From NCBI GenBank assembly GCA_030431185.1, contig JAUIJO010000182.1, positions 1 through 6,210 on the forward strand: DNA of 6,210 nucleotides, given 5' to 3'. Shown here piece by piece: positions 1-6,210 of this stretch (its first letter is position 1; each line of letters opens with the position of its first letter). The notes under the pieces were generated by a model. It saw nothing but the letters and a program-made list of their open reading frames with translations, ran no database searches and was not told the DNA's origin. The stretch is from Gammaproteobacteria bacterium (GTDB lineage: Bacteria; Pseudomonadota; Gammaproteobacteria; Xanthomonadales; Xanthomonadaceae). The position numbers and the translations under genes were made by a program.

Positions 1-957
1 TACACCGGCACGGCGGCGCTGGAAGCGCGCGCCGAGTCGCAGGTGATCGCCAAGACCTCGGGCGTCGCGCTCGACGTCATGGTCGAGGAAGGGCAGGTGG
101 TCAAGGCCGGCCAGCAACTGGTGCGCCTGGACGCCGACCGCGCCCGCCTGCAGGCGGCGCAGACCGCCGCGCAGATGACCAAGCTGCAGAACAACTACGA
201 GCGGGCCCGGCAGTTGTCGGCCCAGAAGCTGATCAGCGCCAACGAGACCGACCAGCTCAAGTACGACCTGGAGAACGCGCGCGCGGTCAATCGCCTGGCG
301 AACCTGGAGCTGTCCTACACGAACGTCACCGCGCCGATCTCCGGCGTGGTGGCCTCGCGTTCGATCAAGCCCGGCAACTTCGTGCAGATCAACACGCCGA
401 TCCTGCGCATCGTCGACATCTCGCGCCTGGAGGCCACCCTCAACGTGCCCGAGCGCGAGCTGGCCACGCTCAAGGCCGGCCTGCCGGTGCGCATGCACGT
501 CGATGCGCTCCCGGGCAAGGTGTTCGAGGGCAGCGTCGACCGCGTGGCCCCGGTGGTCGACGCGGGCAGCGGCACGTTCCGGGTCATCTGCGCGTTCGAC
601 AGCCAGGACATCCTGCAGCCGGGCATGTTCGGCCGCATCAGCATCGACTACGACCAGCGCGCCAACGCGCTCGTCGTGCCGCGCAACGCGCTGCTCGAGA
701 GCGAGAGCGACCCCGCGCTGTTCGTGGTGCGCGACGGCAAGGTGCGCCGGGTCACCGTCAAGCTGGGCTACATCGACGGCGAATGGGCCGAGATCCGCGA
801 GGGCGTCGAAGCCGGCGACAGCGTGGTCACCGCCGGCAAGTCGGCACTGCGCGACGACTCGGTCGTCCAGGTGATCGGCGGTCCCGGCGCGGAGGACCAG
901 CCGGTCGCCGCCAACGACGCCGGCGAGAAAGCCGACGACGACAAGAACCAGCAGTAA
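1..957 (+). CDS. RND efflux periplasmic adaptor (membrane fusion protein), 5'-truncated
   Basis: This adaptor would bridge an inner-membrane RND pump and an outer-membrane channel. The reading frame is open from base 1, so the true start, with its signal peptide or lipobox, lies upstream; 318 residues are visible. The GTG at 43 is internal, because the preceding residues (YTGTAALEARAESQ) already look like the conserved first strand. Domains by window residue: first lipoyl half about 13-45 (SGVALDVMVEEGQVVKAGQ), a short alpha-helical hairpin about 46-104, second lipoyl half about 107-139 (TNVTAPISGVVASRSIKPG), beta-barrel about 140-215 (LQPGMFGRI at 205-213), membrane-proximal domain about 220-295 (VVPRNALL at 225-232), then an acidic hydrophilic tail ending in DDDKNQQ. 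The single short hairpin is normal for the AcrA/MdtA type. It lies 15 bases upstream of the first RND gene, which fixes its role. Family assignment is secure. Substrate and exact subfamily are unknown. Confidence 0.95.
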   Translation, partial: YTGTAALEARAESQVIAKTSGVALDVMVEEGQVVKAGQQLVRLDADRARLQAAQTAAQMTKLQNNYERARQLSAQKLISANETDQLKYDLENARAVNRLANLELSYTNVTAPISGVVASRSIKPGNFVQINTPILRIVDISRLEATLNVPERELATLKAGLPVRMHVDALPGKVFEGSVDRVAPVVDAGSGTFRVICAFDSQDILQPGMFGRISIDYDQRANALVVPRNALLESESDPALFVVRDGKVRRVTVKLGYIDGEWAEIREGVEAGDSVVTAGKSALRDDSVVQVIGGPGAEDQPVAANDAGEKADDDKNQQ

Positions 958-962
958 GCGCC

Positions 963-966
963 GGAG
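963..966 (+). promoter_or_regulatory. Ribosome-binding site (GGAG) for RND permease 1
   Basis: GGAG ends 6 bases before the GTG at 973, a good Shine-Dalgarno distance, and lies in the 15-base gap after the adaptor's TAA. It supports GTG 973 over the in-frame GTG at 988, which has no comparable purine run at the right distance. Confidence 0.7.
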
Positions 967-972
967 CCCCAC

Positions 973-3900
973 GTGAGCGATCCCAAAGTGAGCGATGCCA
1001 ACCCCAGCGCTCCCCAGGAGCCCGGTTCCTTCAACCTCGTCGAGTTCTCGACCCGTCGCCGGGTCACGATCGCGATGTTCACGATCAGCCTGCTGCTGTT
1101 CGGGCTCATCTCGCTGGGCAACCTCAAGGTCAACCTGCTGCCCGACCTGAGCTTCCCGACCCTCACCGTGCGCACCGAGTACACCGGCGCCGCGCCCACG
1201 GAGATCGAGACCCTGATCACCGAGGCGGTCGAGGAGTCGGTCGGCGTGGTCAAGGGCCTGCGCAAGCTGAAGTCGGTCTCGCGCACCGGCCAGAGCGACG
1301 TGGTCCTCGAGTTCGCCTGGGGCACCGACATGGACAAGGCCATGCTCGACGTGCGCGACAAGATCGAGGTGCTGCAGCTGCCGCAGGAAGCCGAGCAACC
1401 GGTGTTGTTGCGCTTCAATCCGTCCACCGAGCCGGTCATGCGCCTGGCGCTGAGCGCACGCGAGGGCGGCGATGCGATCCGCCAGCTGACCCTCATGCGC
1501 CGCTTCGCCGAGGACGACCTCAAGAAGAAGCTCGAGCCGGTGGAGGGCGTGGCCGCGGTGAAGATCGGCGGCGGCCTCGAGGACGAGATCCAGGTCGATA
1601 TCGACCAGCAGAAGCTCGCCCAGCTCAACCTGCCCATCGAGACGGTTATCAACCGCCTGCAGCAGGAGAACGTCAACGTCTCCGGCGGTCGCCTGGAAGA
1701 GGGCTCGCAGCGCTACCTCGTCCGCACCGTCAACCAGTTCGCCAGCGTCGACGAGATCCGCGAGATGCTGGTGACCACGCAGAGCGGTGGGGGTGGCGAC
1801 GCCGCCAGCGCCGCCGAGCAGATGGCACGTGTGGCCGCCGCGACCGGCGACGCCAGTGCGATGGCGGCCGCGGCGTCGGTGCAGAGCGCCTCCTCGGCGG
1901 GCCAGAACGTCGCAGCCGGCGGCGTGCCGGTGCGCCTGAAGGACGTGGCCGACGTGCGCCAGGGTTACAAGGAGCGCGAGGCGATCATCCGCCTGGGCGG
2001 CAAGGAAGCGGTCGAACTGGCGATCTACAAGGAAGGCGACGCCAACACCGTCGCCACCGCCGACGCGGTGCAGGCACGGCTGAAGCAGATCCAGGATTCG
2101 ATGCCGCCGGAGTTCGAACTCACCGTCATCGACGACCAGTCGCAGTTCATCCGCCACGCGATCAGCGACGTCAAGATGGACGCGGTGATCGGCGGCGTGC
2201 TGGCGATCCTGATCATCTTCCTGTTCCTGCGCGATGGCTGGAGCACCTTCGTCATCAGCCTGTCGCTGCCGGTGTCGATCGTCACCACCTTCTTCTTCAT
2301 GGGACAGATGGACCTCAGCCTCAACGTCATGTCGCTGGGCGGCCTGGCGCTGGCCACCGGCCTGGTGGTCGACGACTCGATCGTGGTGCTCGAGTCGATC
2401 GCCAAGGCGCGCGAACGCGGGCTGGGGATACTCGAGGCGGCGATCGTCGGCACCCGCGAAGTGAGCATGGCGGTGGTGGCCTCGACGCTGACCACGATCG
2501 CGGTGTTCCTGCCGCTGGTGTTCGTCGAAGGCATCGCCGGCCAGCTGTTCCGCGACCAGGCCTTGACCGTGGCGCTGGCGATCGGCATCTCGCTGCTGGT
2601 GTCGATGACCCTGATCCCGATGCTCAGCTCGCTGAAGGGCCGGCCGCCGATGGCGTTCCCGGAGGAGCCTTCGCATCCGCAGTGGCGGCCGACGTCCAAG
2701 GTCCAGAAGCCGATCGCGGCGACCGGCCGTGGCGTGGGTGCCGCGACGCGCGGCGGCCTGTTCGGGATCGCCTGGGTGTTCGTGCGCATCTGGCGCGGCA
2801 TCGCGGCCGTGGTCGGCCCGGTGATGCGCAAGGCCAGCGACCTGGCGATGGCGCCCTACGGACGTGCCGAGCGCAGCTATCTCAAGCTGCTCCCGGCGGC
2901 GCTGGCGCGCCCGACCCTGGTGCTCGGTGTTGCCCTGGCCGCGTTCCTGGCCACGGTGGCGCTGGTGCCGATGCTCGGCGCGGACCTGATCCCGCAGCTC
3001 GCCCAGGACCGCTTCGAGATGACGGTCAAGCTGCCGCCGGGCACGCCGTTGCGTGACACCGACGCGCTGGTGCAGGACATCCAGCGTCGCCACAACGACG
3101 ACCCGGGCATCCATGCCATGTTCGGCGTCAGCGGCACCGGGACCCGCCTGGATGCCAATCCGACGGAAAGCGGCGAGAACATCGGCAAGATCAGCATCGT
3201 GATGGCCGACGGCGGCAGCGAGAAGGTCGAGGCCGAGGAAACCGAGCGCCTGCGCGCGACCATGGAGGATCATCCGGGTGCCGAGGTCGACTTCAGCCGA
3301 CCCGAGCTCTTCAGCTTCTCCACGCCGCTGGAGATCGAACTCCGCGGCGACGACCTGGCGACCATCGAGCAGGCCGGCAAGCAGATGGCCGCCATGCTGC
3401 GCGGCAACGCGCACTACGCCGACGTCACGTCCACCGTCGAGCAGGGCTTCCCCGAGATCCAGATCCGCTTCGACCAGGACCGCGCCGGCGCCCTGGGCCT
3501 GACCACCCGCCAGATCGCGGACGTGGTGGTGCGCAAGGTGCGTGGCGAAGTGGCCACCCGCTACAGCTTCCGCGACCGCAAGATCGACGTGCTGGTGCGG
3601 GCACAGGAATCGGACCGTGCCTCGGTCGAGGACATCCGCCGCCTGGTGGTCAACCCCGGCAGCAGCCGGCCGGTGACGCTGGAATCGGTGGCGGACGTGG
3701 TGTCGACCACCGGGCCGAGCGAGATCCATCGCGCCGACCAGGTGCGCGTGGCCGTGGTCTCGGCCAACCTGCGCGACATCGACCTCGGCGCCGCGGTGAA
3801 GGAAGTCCAGCAGATGGTCGGCGACCAGCCGTTGACGGCGGGCGTGCGCATGCACATCGGCGGCCAGGGCGAGGAACTCGCGGATTCGGTGAAGTCGCTG

Positions 3901-4479
3901 GTGTTCGCGTTCGGCCTGGCGATCTTCCTGGTCTACCTGGTGATGGCCTCGCAGTTCGAATCCCTGCTGCATCCCTTCGTGATCCTGTTCACCATCCCCC
4001 TGGCCATGGTGGGTGCGGTGCTGGCGCTGCTCATCACCGGCAATTCGATCTCGGTGGTGGTGTTCATCGGACTCATCCTGCTGGTGGGCCTGGTGACCAA
4101 GAACGCGATCATCCTGATCGACAAGGTCAACCAGTTGCGCGAGGCGGGCGAGAGCAAGCGCGACGCACTCGTCGAAGGCGCCCGTTCGCGCCTGCGGCCG
4201 ATCATCATGACCACGTTGTGCACCCTGTTCGGCTTCCTGCCACTGGCGATCGCGATGGGCGAGGGCGCGGAGGTGCGTTCGCCGATGGCGATCACCGTGA
4301 TCGGCGGCCTGCTGGTGTCGACCCTGTTGACCCTGGTGGTGATCCCGGTGGTGTACGACCTGCTCGATCGTCGTGGCGATGCGTACTACCGGGAACGTGG
4401 CCGCCGTGGCCTGCATGCCACGGGTAGCGCGCCGGCGCCGGCGGACCGCCGGGACGACGAGGGGGAGCAGCCCGCATGA
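973..4479 (+). CDS. RND efflux permease 1 (HAE-type), complete, enlarged to 1168 aa
   Basis: Inner-membrane proton-driven pump subunit of the AcrB superfamily. TM1 is about residues 31-49, followed by the first periplasmic porter/docking region. TM2 is about 404-419, TM3 426-444, TM4 452-475, TM5 497-517, TM6 530-551, TM7 648-666, then the second periplasmic region; TM8 is about 975-993 followed by QFESLLHP, TM9 1002-1021, TM10 1026-1050, TM11 1077-1095 and TM12 1105-1128. Proton-relay residues seem intact: D467-D468 in TM4 (AcrB D407/D408), K1043 in TM10 (AcrB K940) and the RLRPIIMT motif at 1073-1080 with the conserved TM11 arginine. IYKEGDANTV is the usual post-docking motif. At 1168 residues it exceeds the typical 1020-1060, because of an Ala/Gly/Ser-rich insertion (270-317), a long TM6-TM7 linker (557-646), an N-terminal extension of about 20 residues and a hydrophilic C-terminal tail (1137-1168). 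GTG start chosen for its GGAG site. Substrate unknown; VDD rather than VDG in TM4 argues against a heavy-metal pump. Confidence 0.96.
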   Translation: MSDPKVSDANPSAPQEPGSFNLVEFSTRRRVTIAMFTISLLLFGLISLGNLKVNLLPDLSFPTLTVRTEYTGAAPTEIETLITEAVEESVGVVKGLRKLKSVSRTGQSDVVLEFAWGTDMDKAMLDVRDKIEVLQLPQEAEQPVLLRFNPSTEPVMRLALSAREGGDAIRQLTLMRRFAEDDLKKKLEPVEGVAAVKIGGGLEDEIQVDIDQQKLAQLNLPIETVINRLQQENVNVSGGRLEEGSQRYLVRTVNQFASVDEIREMLVTTQSGGGGDAASAAEQMARVAAATGDASAMAAAASVQSASSAGQNVAAGGVPVRLKDVADVRQGYKEREAIIRLGGKEAVELAIYKEGDANTVATADAVQARLKQIQDSMPPEFELTVIDDQSQFIRHAISDVKMDAVIGGVLAILIIFLFLRDGWSTFVISLSLPVSIVTTFFFMGQMDLSLNVMSLGGLALATGLVVDDSIVVLESIAKARERGLGILEAAIVGTREVSMAVVASTLTTIAVFLPLVFVEGIAGQLFRDQALTVALAIGISLLVSMTLIPMLSSLKGRPPMAFPEEPSHPQWRPTSKVQKPIAATGRGVGAATRGGLFGIAWVFVRIWRGIAAVVGPVMRKASDLAMAPYGRAERSYLKLLPAALARPTLVLGVALAAFLATVALVPMLGADLIPQLAQDRFEMTVKLPPGTPLRDTDALVQDIQRRHNDDPGIHAMFGVSGTGTRLDANPTESGENIGKISIVMADGGSEKVEAEETERLRATMEDHPGAEVDFSRPELFSFSTPLEIELRGDDLATIEQAGKQMAAMLRGNAHYADVTSTVEQGFPEIQIRFDQDRAGALGLTTRQIADVVVRKVRGEVATRYSFRDRKIDVLVRAQESDRASVEDIRRLVVNPGSSRPVTLESVADVVSTTGPSEIHRADQVRVAVVSANLRDIDLGAAVKEVQQMVGDQPLTAGVRMHIGGQGEELADSVKSLVFAFGLAIFLVYLVMASQFESLLHPFVILFTIPLAMVGAVLALLITGNSISVVVFIGLILLVGLVTKNAIILIDKVNQLREAGESKRDALVEGARSRLRPIIMTTLCTLFGFLPLAIAMGEGAEVRSPMAITVIGGLLVSTLLTLVVIPVVYDLLDRRGDAYYRERGRRGLHATGSAPAPADRRDDEGEQPA
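1780..1923 (+). other. In-frame Ala/Gly/Ser-rich insertion in RND permease 1 (residues 270-317)
   Basis: Within permease 1, 33 of 48 residues are Ala, Gly or Ser (18 Ala), with no proline and no aromatic residue. It begins with four glycines (272-275), continues as a probable helix (AASAAEQMARVAAA), repeats a GDA-type unit (275-277 and 292-294) with a second Ala-rich run (296-301), and ends in Gly-Gly. It falls between the strand ending EMLVTT and the strand VPVRLKDVADV. Permease 2 has only about four residues there (NERG, residues 246-249). In AcrB this join is the short hairpin at the top of the N-terminal docking subdomain. The frame is intact and codon use matches the rest of the gene, so it is a real part of the protein. 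Confidence 0.8.
2641..2910 (+). other. Enlarged cytoplasmic TM6-TM7 linker in RND permease 1 (residues 557-646)
   Basis: About 90 residues separate TM6 from TM7, where AcrB has a shorter cytoplasmic connection carrying one amphipathic helix. The first part is proline-rich (7 prolines in residues 557-580). Next comes a Gly/Arg-rich stretch and then a hydrophobic segment with spaced arginines and tryptophans (about 594-619, including FGIAWVFVRIWRG), followed by the usual pre-TM7 helix with YGRAERSYLKLL (629-640). The hydrophobic segment may be a membrane-surface helix; a full transmembrane span would upset the topology unless paired. Confidence 0.65.
4461..4467 (+). promoter_or_regulatory. Ribosome-binding site (GGGGGAG) for RND permease 2
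   Basis: The purine run GGGGGAG lies inside the last codons of permease 1 and ends 8 bases before the ATG at 4476. It supports that ATG as the start and, with the ATGA stop/start overlap, implies translational coupling of the two permeases. Confidence 0.75.
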
Positions 4480-6210
4480 GCGTCGCCGAGCTCAGCCTGA
4501 AGCGTCCCGTCACCACGGTGATGCTGTTCGTGTCGATGTTCGTCATCGGCCTGATCGCGGCGGTGCGCCTGCCGCTCGAGGCCCTGCCGGACGTCTCCGC
4601 GCCCTTCATGTTCGTGCAGCTGCCGTACTCCGGCTCGACGCCGGAAGAGGTCGAGCGCACGGTGCTGCGCCCGGTGGAGGAGGCGCTCGCCACGCTCAGC
4701 GGGATCAAGCGCATGGGCGGTGGCGCCCAGGCGGACGGCGCCTACGTCTTCATGGAGTTCTCGGACTGGGACAAGGACATCTCGATCACCGCGTCCGAGG
4801 CACGTGAGCGGATCGACGCGATCCGCGATGAGCTCCCCGACGATTTCCAGCGCTACTTCGTGCACAAGTTCTCGACCAGCGACGAGGCGTTCCTGCGGGT
4901 GCGCCTGGCCGCCGACACCGACCTGACCGGTGCCTACGACCTGATCGACCGCGAAATGAAGCGGCGGATCGAACGCGTGCCCGGGGTGGCGCGCGTGGAG
5001 GTCAGCGGCGCACCGCCGAACGAAGTCGAGATCGCGATCGACCCCGAACGCCTCACCGCGCACGGGGTCAACCTCAACGACCTGAACCGCCGCCTGCGCA
5101 CGGTCAACTTCTCGGTGTCCGCCGGTGAGATCCAGGACGCCGACCTGCGCCTGCGCGTGCAGCCCATCGGCGAGATCCGCACGCTCGACGAGCTGCGCGA
5201 CCTGGTGCTCAACGAGCGTGGCCTGCGCCTGTCCGACATCGCCGAGGTGCGCCTCAAGCCCGCGCGCATGGACTACGGCAGGCGCCTGGACGGCCGCGTC
5301 GCGGTGGGGCTGGACATCTACAAGGAGCGCAACGCCAACCTGGTCGAAGTGTCGCGCCAGGTACTGGCGACGGTGGAGGAGATCCGCCAGTCGCCCGAAC
5401 TCGACAACATCGACCTGAAGGTCATCCAGAACCAGGGCGAGGAGGTGACCGACTCGCTGGTCGAACTCGCGGAAGCCGGTGCGATCGGCCTGCTGTTGTC
5501 GATCGCGGTGCTGTTCTTCTTCCTGCGCCACTGGCCGTCGACGCTGATGGTGACCCTGGCGATCCCGATCTGTTTCGTGATGACGCTGGGCTTCATGCAC
5601 TTCTTCGGCGTGACCCTCAACGTGCTGACCCTCATGGGCCTGTTGCTGGCGGTCGGCATGCTGGTGGACAACGCCGTGGTCGTGGTGGAGAGCATCTACC
5701 AGGAACGCGAGCGCATGCCCAACGATCCGGTCAAGGCCTCGATCGTCGGCACACGGCACGTCGCCATCGCGCTGTCCGCGGGCACGTTGTCGCACTGCAT
5801 CGTGTTCCTGCCCAACCTGCTGGGCGAGACCAACCAGATCAGCATCTTCATGGCCCAGATCGCGATCACCATCTCGGTCTCGCTGCTGGCGTCCTGGCTG
5901 GTCGCGGTCAGCCTGATCCCGATGCTGTCCGCCCGCATGAAGACGCCGCCGGCGGTGCAGAACGAGAAGGGCATGATCGCCCGGCTGCAGCGGCGTTACG
6001 CGCGCGTGCTGCGCTGGACGCTCGAGCATCGCGGCTGGAGCGTGCTCGGCATCATCCTGATCGTGGCGCTGAGCATCGTGCCGATGACCCAGACCAAGTT
6101 CGACATGTTCGGCGGCGGTGGCGGCAAGGAAGCGCAGCTTTACTACCAGTGGAACGGCGGCTACACCAAGGAGCAGATCTCCGACGAGGTCCTGCGCGTC
6201 GAGAAGTACC
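4476..6210 (+). CDS. RND efflux permease 2 (HAE-type), 3'-truncated by window end
   Basis: Second proton-driven RND pump subunit. The frame runs from ATG 4476 without a stop to the last base, giving 578 complete codons plus one base, roughly the first half of an RND protein. It opens with the family's N-terminus (ELSLKRPVTTVML) leading into TM1 (about 12-30) and then LPLEALPDVSAP. Porter and docking domains fill about 40-330 and include IYKERNANLV. TM2 is about 334-350, TM3 357-377, TM4 383-405, TM5 429-449, TM6 460-484 and TM7 520-537. The TM4 motif is VGMLVDNAVVVVESIYQERE, with D398-N399 where permease 1 and AcrB have Asp-Asp. After TM7 comes an unusual pentaglycine (546-550). It has no counterpart of permease 1's two insertions and is clearly divergent from it, so this is not a recent duplication. 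Its start overlaps permease 1's stop by ATGA, indicating one operon and probably joint assembly. The TM10-TM11 relay residues lie beyond the window. Confidence 0.95.
   Translation, partial: MSVAELSLKRPVTTVMLFVSMFVIGLIAAVRLPLEALPDVSAPFMFVQLPYSGSTPEEVERTVLRPVEEALATLSGIKRMGGGAQADGAYVFMEFSDWDKDISITASEARERIDAIRDELPDDFQRYFVHKFSTSDEAFLRVRLAADTDLTGAYDLIDREMKRRIERVPGVARVEVSGAPPNEVEIAIDPERLTAHGVNLNDLNRRLRTVNFSVSAGEIQDADLRLRVQPIGEIRTLDELRDLVLNERGLRLSDIAEVRLKPARMDYGRRLDGRVAVGLDIYKERNANLVEVSRQVLATVEEIRQSPELDNIDLKVIQNQGEEVTDSLVELAEAGAIGLLLSIAVLFFFLRHWPSTLMVTLAIPICFVMTLGFMHFFGVTLNVLTLMGLLLAVGMLVDNAVVVVESIYQERERMPNDPVKASIVGTRHVAIALSAGTLSHCIVFLPNLLGETNQISIFMAQIAITISVSLLASWLVAVSLIPMLSARMKTPPAVQNEKGMIARLQRRYARVLRWTLEHRGWSVLGIILIVALSIVPMTQTKFDMFGGGGGKEAQLYYQWNGGYTKEQISDEVLRVEKY

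Noticed and set aside
43..45. GTG at 43 as the start of the adaptor
   Set aside because: The frame is open to base 1 and the upstream residues continue the adaptor's conserved first strand. Starting here would cut the lipoyl domain and remove any export signal.
970..975. CACGTG palindrome spanning the GTG start of permease 1
   Set aside because: A six-base palindrome is expected by chance and has no spaced partner or flanking operator structure.
768..1676. Minus-strand open frame (302 codons) across the adaptor/permease junction
   Set aside because: Ser/Arg/Thr-rich translation without domain features, antisense to two well-supported genes. The antisense frames at 2025-2831, 2877-3263 and 3933-4295 are rejected for the same reason.
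783..3056. Long plus-strand open frame (757 codons) overlapping the adaptor end and permease 1
   Set aside because: Its product is an Arg/Gly/Ala/Asp-rich low-complexity string with no membrane segments or recognisable domain, lying out of frame over a confidently identified RND gene. Long stop-free shadow frames are expected in DNA this G+C-rich.
4440..4500. Possible terminator between the two permeases
   Set aside because: The genes overlap by four bases, and there is no G+C hairpin followed by a T run.
4386..6029. Long minus-strand open frame (547 codons) opposite permease 2
   Set aside because: The product is a His/Asp/Gln/Arg-rich antisense shadow. The plus strand here encodes a clear RND permease with conserved motifs running to the window end.
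973..6210. Heavy-metal (CzcA/CusA-type) RND assignment
   Set aside because: Those pumps carry VDG in the TM4 motif; these permeases have VDD and VDN. I also saw no metal-binding His/Met-rich tail in the adaptor.
1..6210. Direct naming as mdtABC, muxABC or smeIJK
   Set aside because: Gene order matches, but permease 1's N-terminus and length differ clearly from MdtB as I remember it, and no search could be run, so gene symbols are left empty.

Overview
The window carries three consecutive plus-strand genes of one resistance-nodulation-division (RND) efflux operon, cut at both ends: a membrane-fusion (periplasmic adaptor) protein lacking its 5' end, a complete and unusually long RND permease, and a second RND permease lacking its 3' half. 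The DNA is strongly G+C-rich, with G or C at nearly every third codon position. Together with the adaptor/inner-membrane pump design this points to a Gram-negative proteobacterium. The protein style resembles Xanthomonadaceae (Lysobacter/Xanthomonas relatives), but that placement is an inference from memory, not a search result.

Layout: bases 1-957 encode the adaptor (lipoyl halves, short helical hairpin, beta-barrel and membrane-proximal domains). After a 15-base gap holding a GGAG ribosome-binding site, bases 973-4479 encode RND permease 1 (1168 residues, GTG start). Its stop overlaps the ATG of RND permease 2 in an ATGA junction at 4476-4479, preceded by GGGGGAG. Permease 2 stays open to the last base (578 codons visible, about half of a normal RND protein). 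No gene-free stretch exceeds 15 bases, and I see no RNA gene, mobile element, CRISPR array or terminator. The promoter must lie upstream of the window.

How they work together: RND pumps are trimers in the inner membrane that use the proton gradient to move substrates from the periplasm or membrane through an adaptor-sealed channel into an outer-membrane factor of the TolC type. One adaptor followed by two tightly coupled, non-identical RND genes is the arrangement of MdtABC/MuxABC-type systems, where the two permeases form a mixed trimer. No outer-membrane factor gene is in view. The substrate cannot be read from the sequence, but the TM4 motifs (VDD and VDN, not the VDG of heavy-metal pumps) favour an organic-compound exporter.

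The ordinary reading is a drug-efflux-type operon. The unusual parts are in permease 1: a 48-residue Ala/Gly/Ser-rich insertion where AcrB has its short N-terminal docking-domain hairpin facing TolC, and an enlarged cytoplasmic TM6-TM7 linker with an additional hydrophobic/basic segment. Permease 2 has neither, and it carries Asp-Asn where permease 1 has the Asp-Asp pair of the proton relay. The two permeases therefore look structurally and perhaps functionally specialised.
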